Assembly (NCBI GenBank): GCA_905372155.1
Contig: CAJPNZ010000146.1
Location: forward strand, 1-6,088
Reading direction: 5' to 3'
DNA: 6,088 nt
DNA from: Propionibacteriaceae bacterium
GTDB lineage: Bacteria > Actinomycetota > Actinomycetes > Propionibacteriales > Propionibacteriaceae
In this document: one piece after another, positions 1-5,063 of the stretch
Position numbering within the stretch: position 1 is the stretch's first letter
How the letters are laid out: each line of letters opens with the position of its first letter
Translations under genes and position numbers: made by a program
The notes under the pieces: model-generated
Seen by the model: only the letters and a program-made list of their open reading frames with translations
The model's database searches: none
Told to the model about the DNA's origin: nothing

Positions 1-193
1 GGGTATCACTGAGGGCGTCGCTACCCGCGGGCGGGAGTTCGACGCGGGGCTTCATCGGCAGGGGGCGGCCATTGATGTCGCAGGCCTCCTTCTCGAGGAT
101 CTCGAGGTCCTTGTTGGCCTCGGCCTCGGCGCGAGCAACTGTGTACTCGTGACGCGTCGCGGCATGCCTGACGCGTACCCAGTCAGCGGCCAT
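1..193 (-). CDS. Small conserved actinophage protein (C-terminus beyond window)
   Basis: The frame opens at ATG 193, with AGGAG (205-201) seven bases upstream, and continues to the left edge without a stop, giving 64 visible residues. It begins AADWVRVRH, then HEYTVARAEAEA, a helical EILEKEACD segment, and NGRPLPMKPRVEL. I recognise this pattern (ADWV(R/K)V, an (E/K)(Y/F)(T/S)V strand, then 'D.NGRPLP.K') from small proteins that occur widely in Streptomyces phages and prophages, between the tail terminator and the major tail protein. The function is unknown; it could be a tail-associated or assembly protein. The start overlaps the previous stop by one base, so it belongs to the same operon. 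The missing end prevents judging its full length. Confidence 0.75.
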   Translation of the reverse strand, partial: MAADWVRVRHAATRHEYTVARAEAEANKDLEILEKEACDINGRPLPMKPRVELPPAGSDALSDT

Positions 194-570
194 CAGATGG
201 CTCCTATCTGCACGTGTGTGCGGTAGCGGATGGTGATGGAGTGGCGGGGGTCGGCGGGGGTCTGGCCGTCGGTCAGCACCGGCCCGGATTCGAGTTCCTT
301 GAGCGGCGAGGCCGTGGGGGAGGGGCGCTTGCCGGCGAGGGCTGCACGGATTGCGGTGGCGGTGGCGCGGCAGCCCTGCACGGTTTTGGCGACCGCCAGC
401 ACGTCGATGTCGAGCCGTACCCAGTGCGGGCCGATGCCGAGGCGGTGCGTCCCGGCGGTTCCGACGCCGAGCCGCGTGATGACGTATGGCGTGGGGGGTT
501 CGCCGGTGGCGCTGGTGTCGTGGACGCGCAGGCCGGCTGCGGTGAGCATGGCGGCGATGGCCTCGGGCAC
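193..570 (-). CDS. Putative tail terminator / minor tail protein
   Basis: The gene encodes 125 residues from GTG 570, chosen because a perfect AGGAGG sits six bases upstream (582-577). An ATG at 549 would lose the first seven residues and has no such site. The protein opens with a helix (EAIAAMLTAAGLRVHDTS), then PYVITRLG, WVRLDIDVLAVA, a helix with CRATATAIRAALAG, and ends in a strand RHSITIRYRTHVQIGA. This alternation of strands with one long helix and a final beta strand fits small tail terminator proteins, which cap the tail tube and bind the head connector. The call rests on size, fold impression and position between the gp10-like gene and the next small gene. Sequence similarity alone would not prove it. 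The stop TGA overlaps the following ATG by one base. Confidence 0.7.
   Translation of the reverse strand: MPEAIAAMLTAAGLRVHDTSATGEPPTPYVITRLGVGTAGTHRLGIGPHWVRLDIDVLAVAKTVQGCRATATAIRAALAGKRPSPTASPLKELESGPVLTDGQTPADPRHSITIRYRTHVQIGAI
201..205 (-). promoter_or_regulatory. Ribosome binding site of the small conserved actinophage gene
   Basis: AGGAG on the minus strand, seven bases before ATG 193 and within the last codons of the putative tail terminator gene. It supports the start of the partial gene at the left edge. Confidence 0.7.
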
Positions 571-572
571 GG

Positions 573-911
573 TCAGCCTCCTATCGCGTCGATGCCGAGC
601 GTGGACAGGGCTTCGATGAGTCCGGGGATGGCGGCGTCGGCGGCGGGGCTCATGTAGGGCTGGGCGGCCATCTTGTAGGTGCCGTACTCGACGTAGGCGC
701 CGTAGTGGGCGGTGGGGCCGACCTCGACGCTGGCCGAGCCGGTCTGGGTCATGCCGATGGATGCGCGCAGGTTCCCGGTGTCAACGGGCGCCTGCGCCTG
801 CGCGATCCCGACGACGTCTAAGCCGGCCTTGCGCACCGCCATGTCGGCGAGGCGCTTCGCCTTCGCGCCGGCTGCGGCAAGGTCGAAGGCGAGTTTCGCG
901 AGTTCGTTCAC
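573..911 (-). CDS. HK97 gp10-like head closure / tail completion protein
   Basis: I place the start at GTG 911, giving 112 residues; it overlaps the previous stop as GTGA. The open frame extends upstream to 1085, but that extension is a low-complexity Arg/His/Pro shadow of the adaptor gene, while real family similarity begins at NELAKLAFDLAAAG. Residues 1-35 form an amphipathic helix. Then comes the family's hallmark APVDTGNLRASI (41-52), VEVGPTAHYGAYVEYGT (62-78) and QPYMSPA (84-90). In HK97 and related phages these proteins act at the head-tail joint. The gene stops two bases before the start of the putative tail terminator, and its final bases contain that gene's ribosome binding site. The length is normal for the family. 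Confidence 0.9.
   Translation of the reverse strand: MNELAKLAFDLAAAGAKAKRLADMAVRKAGLDVVGIAQAQAPVDTGNLRASIGMTQTGSASVEVGPTAHYGAYVEYGTYKMAAQPYMSPAADAAIPGLIEALSTLGIDAIGG
577..582 (-). promoter_or_regulatory. Ribosome binding site that decides a GTG start
   Basis: AGGAGG on the minus strand lies six bases before GTG 570, inside the last codons of the gp10-like gene. It is the best Shine-Dalgarno match near this start and supports GTG 570 over the internal ATG at 549. Confidence 0.8.
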
Positions 912-1342
912 GGGGTCGGCTTCTCGGCTCGTTCGCCTAGGAGCTCGAGGTGGAATCGTCGGGCGGTGGCGAAGCCGTCGCCGCGGTCGACGGAGGTGAT
1001 CTGGTAGCGCTGCCCCACGGTCTCCACAGCCTGGGCCTGGGTGATGGTGAGGATCTGTCCGGGCATGATCCCGGCCACGTCCCACGGCACCGCGGCGACG
1101 TAGCGGTCACGTATCACCGTTTCGCCTCCGCCAGTGACGACGCGGGTTGTTGTTTCGGTGACGGGCTGGATGCGTCCGCGCCCGGTGTAGACCATGTCCC
1201 CCTCGGTCAGAGCCTCTTGGCCGGCGTGGGGGTCGTAGACGGTTTTGCCGGGCTGGTTGATGCGCACCCGGGACGTCATGATCTCGGCTTGCATGCGTCT
1301 TGCTTCGGCCAGCTCCGAGGGGGTGAGGGGGATGGCGCTCAT
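908..1342 (-). CDS. DUF6093-like head-tail adaptor protein
   Basis: The 144-residue protein starts at ATG 1342, overlapping the previous stop by four bases, so translation is coupled. Only a weak GGACGG lies further upstream. After an N-terminal helix with SELAEARRMQAEIM come MTSRVRINQPG and a 'YDPHAGQEALTEGDMVYTGRGRIQ' type segment, then VIRDRYVAAVPWDVAGIMPG and a closing RRFHLELLG strand. This layout of a beta-rich adaptor, where a nucleotide-free 'YxGxxRIQ' strand leads to an 'RxxVAxVPW' strand, is what I know from DUF6093 proteins of Streptomyces phages and matches the size of head-tail adaptor/stopper proteins. It most likely sits in the connector between portal and tail. The stop at 910-908 overlaps the next GTG by four bases. 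Confidence 0.75.
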   Translation of the reverse strand: MSAIPLTPSELAEARRMQAEIMTSRVRINQPGKTVYDPHAGQEALTEGDMVYTGRGRIQPVTETTTRVVTGGGETVIRDRYVAAVPWDVAGIMPGQILTITQAQAVETVGQRYQITSVDRGDGFATARRFHLELLGERAEKPTP

Positions 1343-1785
1343 CGGTTCGTCAATCCGTCCTGCCAGCGTCCGATCTCGGCGTGGCTGCGGGGGATGTAGC
1401 GATCCCGCTCAGGTGGGCCGATCTCGATGCAACCTAGCTCACTCCGGGCTTGGGCGAGTTGCTGGCCGAGGGGTGAGCGGGCGCGCAGCAGGGCGGCCAT
1501 GCGGAACAGGTCGGGCGGGGTGCGCTCGAAGCTCGCGCCCTCGGAAGTGATCCGGGTGAGTTGCGGATCCCCTGCTGCGCGGATGGCGATAGTGGTGACC
1601 GCCTCTGCGGCCGCCCAGTAGGGGTCGATGGTTTCGACATAGCCGGACTGTCCGGGGGTGCGGCCCTGCTGGTCGGGGGTGCGGGAGGAGTCGAGGGCGC
1701 GGGCGATGTCGCCCGAGGCGAGGAGGGAGGCCACGTGTGGCCCGATGGCTGCGGTGAGCACCTGTTCTGCTGTGGTGCGATCCAT
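1339..1785 (-). CDS. Putative head-tail connector protein
   Basis: The gene encodes 148 residues, from ATG 1785 with GGGAGG seven bases upstream (1798-1793). The stop TGA at 1341-1339 overlaps the next ATG by four bases (ATGA). The central region (residues ~68-105) has a PQLTRITSEGASFERTPPDLF segment followed by ALLRARSPLG. I associate this pattern with small connector proteins between capsid and adaptor genes in actinobacterial siphoviruses. The N-terminus is helical (TTAEQVLTAAIGPHVASLLA), followed by a polar segment rich in Gln, Gly and Thr. These proteins form the ring under the portal that seals the packaged head. The role is inferred mainly from position: after the capsid and before the DUF6093-like adaptor. 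No catalytic motif or membrane segment is visible. Confidence 0.7.
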   Translation of the reverse strand: MDRTTAEQVLTAAIGPHVASLLASGDIARALDSSRTPDQQGRTPGQSGYVETIDPYWAAAEAVTTIAIRAAGDPQLTRITSEGASFERTPPDLFRMAALLRARSPLGQQLAQARSELGCIEIGPPERDRYIPRSHAEIGRWQDGLTNR

Positions 1786-1792
1786 GGCGCGG

Positions 1793-1798
1793 CCTCCC
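1793..1798 (-). promoter_or_regulatory. Ribosome binding site of the putative head-tail connector gene
   Basis: GGGAGG on the minus strand, seven bases before ATG 1785 and inside the 21-base gap after the preceding gene. It fixes the start. Confidence 0.7.
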
Positions 1799-1806
1799 TG
1801 TCTCGT

Positions 1807-2010
1807 CTACTGCTGGCGGTTGCGCCGCTCGGGCCCCGGCTCTGGGTCGGTTTCGGGTTCGGGCTCAGAGCTGGAGTCGGGCCCCGGCTCTGGGTCGGTT
1901 TCGGGTTCAGCTGCCCGGATGCCCCAGCCGAGGCTGTGCATGTAGTCCACGTACTCGGCGGGGAAGTCCAGGGTGTGTACGCCGTCGCTCATTGTGACGC
2001 GGGCGGTCAT
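1807..2010 (-). CDS. Small protein with acidic proline-rich repeat tail, next to the capsid gene
   Basis: The gene encodes 67 residues, from ATG 2010, two bases after the capsid stop, to TAG 1809-1807. A weak GAGG (2021-2018) precedes it and translation is probably coupled to the capsid gene. The first ~32 residues (MSDGVHTLDFPAEYVDYMHS then LGWGI) resemble a small phage motif in which a 'DG...v.vp.e...l...GW' unit sits at the N-terminus. The rest is low-complexity, built from Glu/Asp, Pro and Ser, with ETDPEPGP occurring twice and encoded by a DNA duplication. Small genes directly after the capsid gene are common in actinophages and usually have no assigned function. A minor head or connector-associated role is possible. 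GC3 and Shine-Dalgarno support a real gene, but I do not recognise a family. Confidence 0.75.
   Translation of the reverse strand: MTARVTMSDGVHTLDFPAEYVDYMHSLGWGIRAAEPETDPEPGPDSSSEPEPETDPEPGPERRNRQQ
1829..1908 (-). repeat. Direct repeat, two 32-bp perfect copies with a 48-bp period
   Basis: Bases 1829-1860 and 1877-1908 are identical over 32 positions, and the copies are 48 bp apart. Because 48 is a multiple of three, the duplication stays in frame and adds 16 residues to the acidic tail of the overlapping 67-residue protein. It reads as ETDPEPGP with a Ser/Asp spacer and ETDPEPGP again. Perfect identity at third positions suggests a recent slippage or duplication rather than selection for the peptide alone. 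Confidence 0.9.
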
Positions 2011-2012
2011 GA

Positions 2013-2939
2013 TCAGGCCTCGACGAGCACGGCGGCCGGGTAGGCGGTGGCGGAGCCGACGCGGGTTGCGGGCTGGGCAACCTGGAAGCCAACACGGAAC
2101 ACGAGGCGCATGACCTTCGCGTCCTGCTGGGCTGCGTTGAAGATCACCTTGCCGTCGCTGTCGGAGATGACCATCTGGTCGAACAGGCTGAAGGTGAAGT
2201 CCTGGCGGATGCCGACCGCGATCTTCTTCCAGTCCAGGGCGATCAGGTGGGTGACCTTGGGGCTGGTGGCCTTCCAGGCGCCGTTGAGGGCCTCGTCGAG
2301 CTTGCGCCCGTACAGGCGGTCCGGCTGATTCTCCACCACGGATGGCGTGTAGATGGGATGCCCGTCCTGGCCGCGCAGCGAAACCAGCTGCCAGTTGAAG
2401 CCGGGTTCACACAGGAAGCCGTTTGCGGCGTAGCCGTTCTTCGCGAGGGTTTTGCCGAGCTGGGCGACATCGGCGGTCAGGTCCGCGGTGGCGGTGACGG
2501 TCTGGGATGCGGCGGTGGCGGCGGGGACGATGGCGGTCGGCCAGGACGTGGGTTTGTCGTCGCCCCACAGGGCGGCGAGGTCGAGCTTGCGGCCGATCGC
2601 CTCGGTGAGTAGCGGCTTGACCTCGCTCCAGAGGGGGATGCTGGAGTCGTCGATGAGGGCGTCGGGGATGGGGACGAGGACCGCGAGCTCCTCGGCCGTC
2701 ATAACGACGTCCTTCCAGGTCGGGACGGAGGTCTGCTTGAGGCCGGTGTCGCCGTTGACCCAGTAGGCGTCCGGCAGTTCCGCGAGCACGGGCTGCTTGT
2801 GGGTCTTTGTGGACATGGGGACGCGGCGGGCGTTGGCGAGGATGACGGAGTCGCGGGTCATGTCTTTGATGACGTCCTTGGCGACCTGCTCGGGGACGGG
2901 GACGTTCTCGCGCTTCGCGACGGAGTTGAACGTTGGCAT
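2013..2939 (-). CDS. Phage major capsid protein, HK97 fold
   Basis: This 308-residue protein begins at ATG 2939, preceded by AAGGAG (2952-2947), one of the stronger ribosome binding sites in the window. It is the subunit of the icosahedral shell. Residues 1-35 form a short N-arm; about 41-75 match the E-loop region (ELPDAYWVNGDTGLKQTS). The spine helix and P-domain segment includes LVPIPDALIDDSSIPLWSEV (88-107) and AIGRKLDLAALWGD (114-127), which is very typical of HK97-family capsid proteins of actinophages. The last part, with FSLFDQMVISDSDGKVIFNA and a final VGFQVAQP strand, matches the end of the fold. There is no N-terminal delta domain, in keeping with the separate scaffold gene. The gene stops two bases before the next start. 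Length is normal for the family and nothing looks truncated. Confidence 0.95.
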   Translation of the reverse strand: MPTFNSVAKRENVPVPEQVAKDVIKDMTRDSVILANARRVPMSTKTHKQPVLAELPDAYWVNGDTGLKQTSVPTWKDVVMTAEELAVLVPIPDALIDDSSIPLWSEVKPLLTEAIGRKLDLAALWGDDKPTSWPTAIVPAATAASQTVTATADLTADVAQLGKTLAKNGYAANGFLCEPGFNWQLVSLRGQDGHPIYTPSVVENQPDRLYGRKLDEALNGAWKATSPKVTHLIALDWKKIAVGIRQDFTFSLFDQMVISDSDGKVIFNAAQQDAKVMRLVFRVGFQVAQPATRVGSATAYPAAVLVEA

Positions 2940-2946
2940 GGTGATG

Positions 2947-2952
2947 CTCCTT
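2947..2952 (-). promoter_or_regulatory. Strong ribosome binding site of the major capsid gene
   Basis: AAGGAG on the minus strand, seven bases before ATG 2939, lies in the 26-base gap after the scaffold stop. It fits the need for high capsid protein output and fixes the capsid start. Confidence 0.75.
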
Positions 2953-2965
2953 CGGGGCGGGGGGG

Positions 2966-3451
2966 TTACAGGAGGCTGCGCAGCCAGTCGTCTGCGCTGC
3001 CGTTGCCGGATGCCGGGCCATGAGAGCTGGCGTCGCGGCTACCCGCCCCTGCGGGGCGGAACAGGTGCGGCTTGGCGGCTTTCAGGGCGGCCAGAGCCTC
3101 CGCCGCGCCGGCCGGTTTGCCGTCGTCGCCCACGGTGACCTTGTCGGCGACGAGCATGGTGGCGGTGTCGATGTCGATGCAGCCCGCTCCGTGTGCGGCG
3201 TCGCGGATTGCCGCCGACTTGATGGTGGCCGCGAGCTGGTCTCGCAGCTCTGAGGCGGCTTTGTCGGCCGCGGTGGCGCGCTCCAGGGCGGCGTCACGCT
3301 CTCCGGTCATTGCCGTCAGCCGGGCCTGCGCTTCTGTGGCGGCGGCCTGAAGGGGAGTGGTGATGGCGTCAAGGTCTTGCTGAGACAGGATGGGGGTGAA
3401 AGCGGGCGGCTGGGCCGCGTCGGTTGCCGGGCTGCCGTCGGCATCGCTCAT
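2966..3451 (-). CDS. Phage capsid scaffolding protein
   Basis: The gene encodes 161 residues, from ATG 3451 to TAA 2968-2966. The start is fixed by an AAAGGAAG Shine-Dalgarno seven bases upstream (3465-3458). Scaffold proteins fill the procapsid interior, guide capsid assembly to the correct size, and leave before or during packaging. The N-terminus is Ala/Pro-rich and disordered (1-20). Residues ~23-85 form a long alanine- and charge-rich helix or coiled coil (LQAAATEAQARLTAMTGERD onward). Residues ~86-131 hold the scaffold-type segment with GCIDIDTATMLVADKV, then DDGKPAG and ALKAAKPHLF. A flexible Gly/Ser-rich stretch follows, ending in a hydrophobic tip (DDWLRSLL) that could contact the capsid protein. 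Position directly before the capsid gene and the composition both support the call; exact family membership is not provable from sequence alone. Confidence 0.85.
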   Translation of the reverse strand: MSDADGSPATDAAQPPAFTPILSQQDLDAITTPLQAAATEAQARLTAMTGERDAALERATAADKAASELRDQLAATIKSAAIRDAAHGAGCIDIDTATMLVADKVTVGDDGKPAGAAEALAALKAAKPHLFRPAGAGSRDASSHGPASGNGSADDWLRSLL

Positions 3452-3457
3452 GGCGGG

Positions 3458-3465
3458 CTTCCTTT
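3458..3465 (-). promoter_or_regulatory. Ribosome binding site of the scaffold gene
   Basis: AAAGGAAG on the minus strand lies seven bases before ATG 3451. It is the only good Shine-Dalgarno match in the gap after the MuF gene, and it decides the start of the scaffold protein over the longer open frame that continues upstream. Confidence 0.75.
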
Positions 3466-3483
3466 CGAGTATGATTGGGGCAT

Positions 3484-3554
3484 AGACGGAGCGTGACCCC
3501 CCGCCAGCCCTGAAATAACGGGCCGTCAGAACGTGGAGGCCGAGCGCTCCGTCT
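3484..3554 (-). promoter_or_regulatory. Structured intergenic RNA element: long imperfect hairpin before the scaffold gene
   Basis: The gap between the MuF stop and the scaffold start contains a perfect 10-bp inverted repeat. AGACGGAGCG (minus strand, 3554-3545) pairs with CGCTCCGTCT (3493-3484). Inside it, 3541-3535 can pair with 3501-3495 (7 bp, two G-U pairs). Inside that, 3532-3526 can pair with 3513-3507 (7 bp, two G-U pairs), closing a 12-nt loop. The whole 71 nt can therefore form one rod-like hairpin in the late transcript. It ends about 32 nt before the scaffold ATG and leaves the scaffold ribosome binding site unpaired. It lacks a U-tract, so it does not look like a classical intrinsic terminator. 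It may be an RNA processing or stability element that sets scaffold and capsid expression apart from portal and MuF. That role is inference. Confidence 0.5.
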
Positions 3555-3564
3555 TTCGTTTCCC

Positions 3565-4026
3565 CTAAAGCAGGCGGATTTCTTCCAAGACGCTGCCGTT
3601 CTCCGACAGCACCCACAGGGACTTGATGCGGCCATCTCGCACGCGCTGGTTGTACAGGGCCAACTGCGCGCGGAGGCCGGGGCGCAGGGGGCGCCTTCCG
3701 AGGTCGATGAAGAAGTTGTCCTTGGCTACGCCATGGTTGTCCCTTGCGGACCTGACTGCTTTCTGTATGCGCGTCTTGATGGCCCCGTACTTGGCGGCGG
3801 TTGATTTCAGCTCCCACTGTTCTCCCCGCCAGGCGAAGTCATTGGTGGCTGCTGGCCGGGGATTGGTGGTGGTCGCTTTCGAGGTCGGTATCCACTCAAG
3901 GGTCTGGCGCCTGCGCTGCATGCGCTCAGCGAACTCAACCTCATGCGGTTTCAGAATTTCGCCATGGAGGTCGAACGGTAACGCGTCCTGCCGGCGGCGG
4001 AAGTGCGCCCGTTCGAGCGGCGTGAG
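3565..4026 (-). other. C-terminal PD-(D/E)xK / CdiA_C-like tRNase toxin domain of the MuF protein
   Basis: This covers residues ~346-498 of the MuF protein, after the proline-rich linker. It follows the pattern I know from CdiA-type C-terminal tRNase domains. A helix with E374 and E376 (HEVEFAERM) comes first, then a strand (LEWIP). Next are D408 in NDFAW and E417-x-K419 in WELKS, which give the D-(x8)-E-x-K core. A basic helix (IKTRIQKAVRSARDN) follows, then a hydrophobic strand with aspartate (FFIDL). The end is a 'GRIKSLWVLSENGSVLEEI' strand pair. The ExK core distinguishes it from the barnase/EndoU/colicin-RelE (PBECR) domains also found on MuF proteins. The predicted activity is metal-dependent cleavage of tRNA or another nucleic acid. 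Hand counting gives about 62% G+C over 3601-3960, lower than most rows sampled nearby. It could instead be a non-toxic nuclease. Confidence 0.7.
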
Positions 4027-5061
4027 CGGCCTGTCGGGCGGCGGCGAGGGCCAGCGCCAGCCGCCTTCCGGCGGCTGACCGACCTTGCCGGTGTGATAGG
4101 CGGTACGCCACCCGTCGGAGGTGCGCGGCTGCGACCATTCGTCGAATGGATACCCACCAGCCCGCCAGGCTTCGTAGCGTTTCGGGCCGAGGACGTCGCG
4201 CTGCACTTCCTCGGGTTGACGGTTGAACCAGTCCGGGCCGGACTCGAAGTCGAGGCCTCGGGGCTCGGCAATATCGAATCCGAGTTCCCGCCAGGTCTTG
4301 GTCTTTGGTAGGCGGGTGCAGCGGCCTTGGTGGTGGTCGAGGGGGCCAGGTTCGTCCACCTCGTGCAGGCTGCCGTGCTGTGCGATACAGGACGGGCAGG
4401 TGCGGGAGTCGAGCTTCGCATACCACTGCCATCCGGCCAGGACGTCGCGGTTGGCCAGGTCGACGGCCCGGGCCGCGGCGCGGTGGGCATCGAGCATTTC
4501 AGTTCGGGCAATGACCAAGGCGCGGGTGATGTTGCCGTTGAAGATTCCCTCGGTGTCGGCGACCATGCGGCGGGCGGCTTCGCGGGGGTTGAGGCCGCCT
4601 GAGATCCCGAGCCGCAGGGCCCGGGTCATGGCGGTGACGGCCTCTTGGGAGAGGTAGTAGGTGCGCACCGTGATCTGTTGCGTGGTGCGCTCGACGATCG
4701 CCCTCAGGGCCTCGGGATCGGGGCGACGGAAGCCGACGTCGAGGCCATAGGGCAGTTGGGACGCGATGAGCTCCTCTTGGCTGCTGGCGGCGTTCTCGAC
4801 CGCCAGTCTCGCGCCCGGGGTAAGGGCCCGGTTGGTGGCGCGGGCCGCCTTGAGGATCTGTTCGGCGATGACTCGCCGGCTCACCTCGAGGCGTGCGGCC
4901 CGGTCGAGGTCGCCCATGCTCAGGGCTTTGTCGAGCTCCTTCTTGGCTTCTCGCAGGGCGCGAAGCCAGGCGGCGATCAGGTCGTCGGCCTGCCCTTGCA
5001 GGAGATGCTCGACGGCCCGTCGAGCCTTGGCGAGGGCCTCGAGGGTTTCGCGCGTGTACAT
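3565..5061 (-). CDS. MuF-type minor head protein with C-terminal CdiA-like tRNase toxin domain
   Basis: This 498-residue protein starts at ATG 5061, two bases after the portal stop. It has no clear Shine-Dalgarno sequence, so translation is probably coupled to the portal gene. Residues 1-130 are helical and charged. Residues ~130-250 carry the Phage_Mu_F / SPP1 gp7 signature: ARTEMLDAHR at ~186-194, then a Cys/His cluster with C222-P-S-C225, H229, H243/H244 and C248, in the usual D-x-R-T-C-x2-C ... H-x-x-x-R-C arrangement. Residues ~274-330 (DWFNRQPEEVQRDVLGPKRY) match the segment that normally follows in actinophage MuF proteins. A proline-rich linker (335-350) leads to a terminal domain with a nuclease pattern: E374/E376, D408, and E417-L-K419 in WELKS. 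MuF proteins are minor capsid components, in some phages co-injected with DNA. The fusion is seen in the sequence; the toxin role is inferred. Confidence 0.88.
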   Translation of the reverse strand: MYTRETLEALAKARRAVEHLLQGQADDLIAAWLRALREAKKELDKALSMGDLDRAARLEVSRRVIAEQILKAARATNRALTPGARLAVENAASSQEELIASQLPYGLDVGFRRPDPEALRAIVERTTQQITVRTYYLSQEAVTAMTRALRLGISGGLNPREAARRMVADTEGIFNGNITRALVIARTEMLDAHRAAARAVDLANRDVLAGWQWYAKLDSRTCPSCIAQHGSLHEVDEPGPLDHHQGRCTRLPKTKTWRELGFDIAEPRGLDFESGPDWFNRQPEEVQRDVLGPKRYEAWRAGGYPFDEWSQPRTSDGWRTAYHTGKVGQPPEGGWRWPSPPPDRPLTPLERAHFRRRQDALPFDLHGEILKPHEVEFAERMQRRRQTLEWIPTSKATTTNPRPAATNDFAWRGEQWELKSTAAKYGAIKTRIQKAVRSARDNHGVAKDNFFIDLGRRPLRPGLRAQLALYNQRVRDGRIKSLWVLSENGSVLEEIRLL

Positions 5062-5063
5062 GG

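Noticed and set aside
92..106. Two CTCGAG palindromes nine bases apart
   Set aside because: They encode the LEILE segment of the small protein with common high-GC codons (CTC, GAG). No sign of function beyond codon use.
912..1085. N-terminal extension of the gp10-like gene to 1085
   Set aside because: The extension is His/Arg/Pro-rich shadow of the adaptor gene. Family similarity starts at GTG 911, which overlaps the upstream stop in a normal coupling arrangement.
2407..3021. Minus-strand frame of 204 residues overlapping scaffold and capsid genes
   Set aside because: The product is almost all Arg, Pro, His, Ala and Gly, the usual out-of-frame reading of a GC-rich gene. The overlapping capsid frame has clear family similarity.
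3484..3554. Intrinsic transcription terminator after the MuF gene
   Set aside because: There is no run of U after either stem on the minus strand, and the scaffold and capsid genes downstream show no promoter I can recognise, so full termination here would be hard to reconcile with expression of the capsid.
3623..4078. Plus-strand frame opposite the toxin domain, considered as an antisense immunity gene
   Set aside because: The translation is Arg/Ser/Ala-rich without clear secondary structure, lies fully opposite the coherent MuF tip, and lacks a good ribosome binding site. It looks like a shadow.
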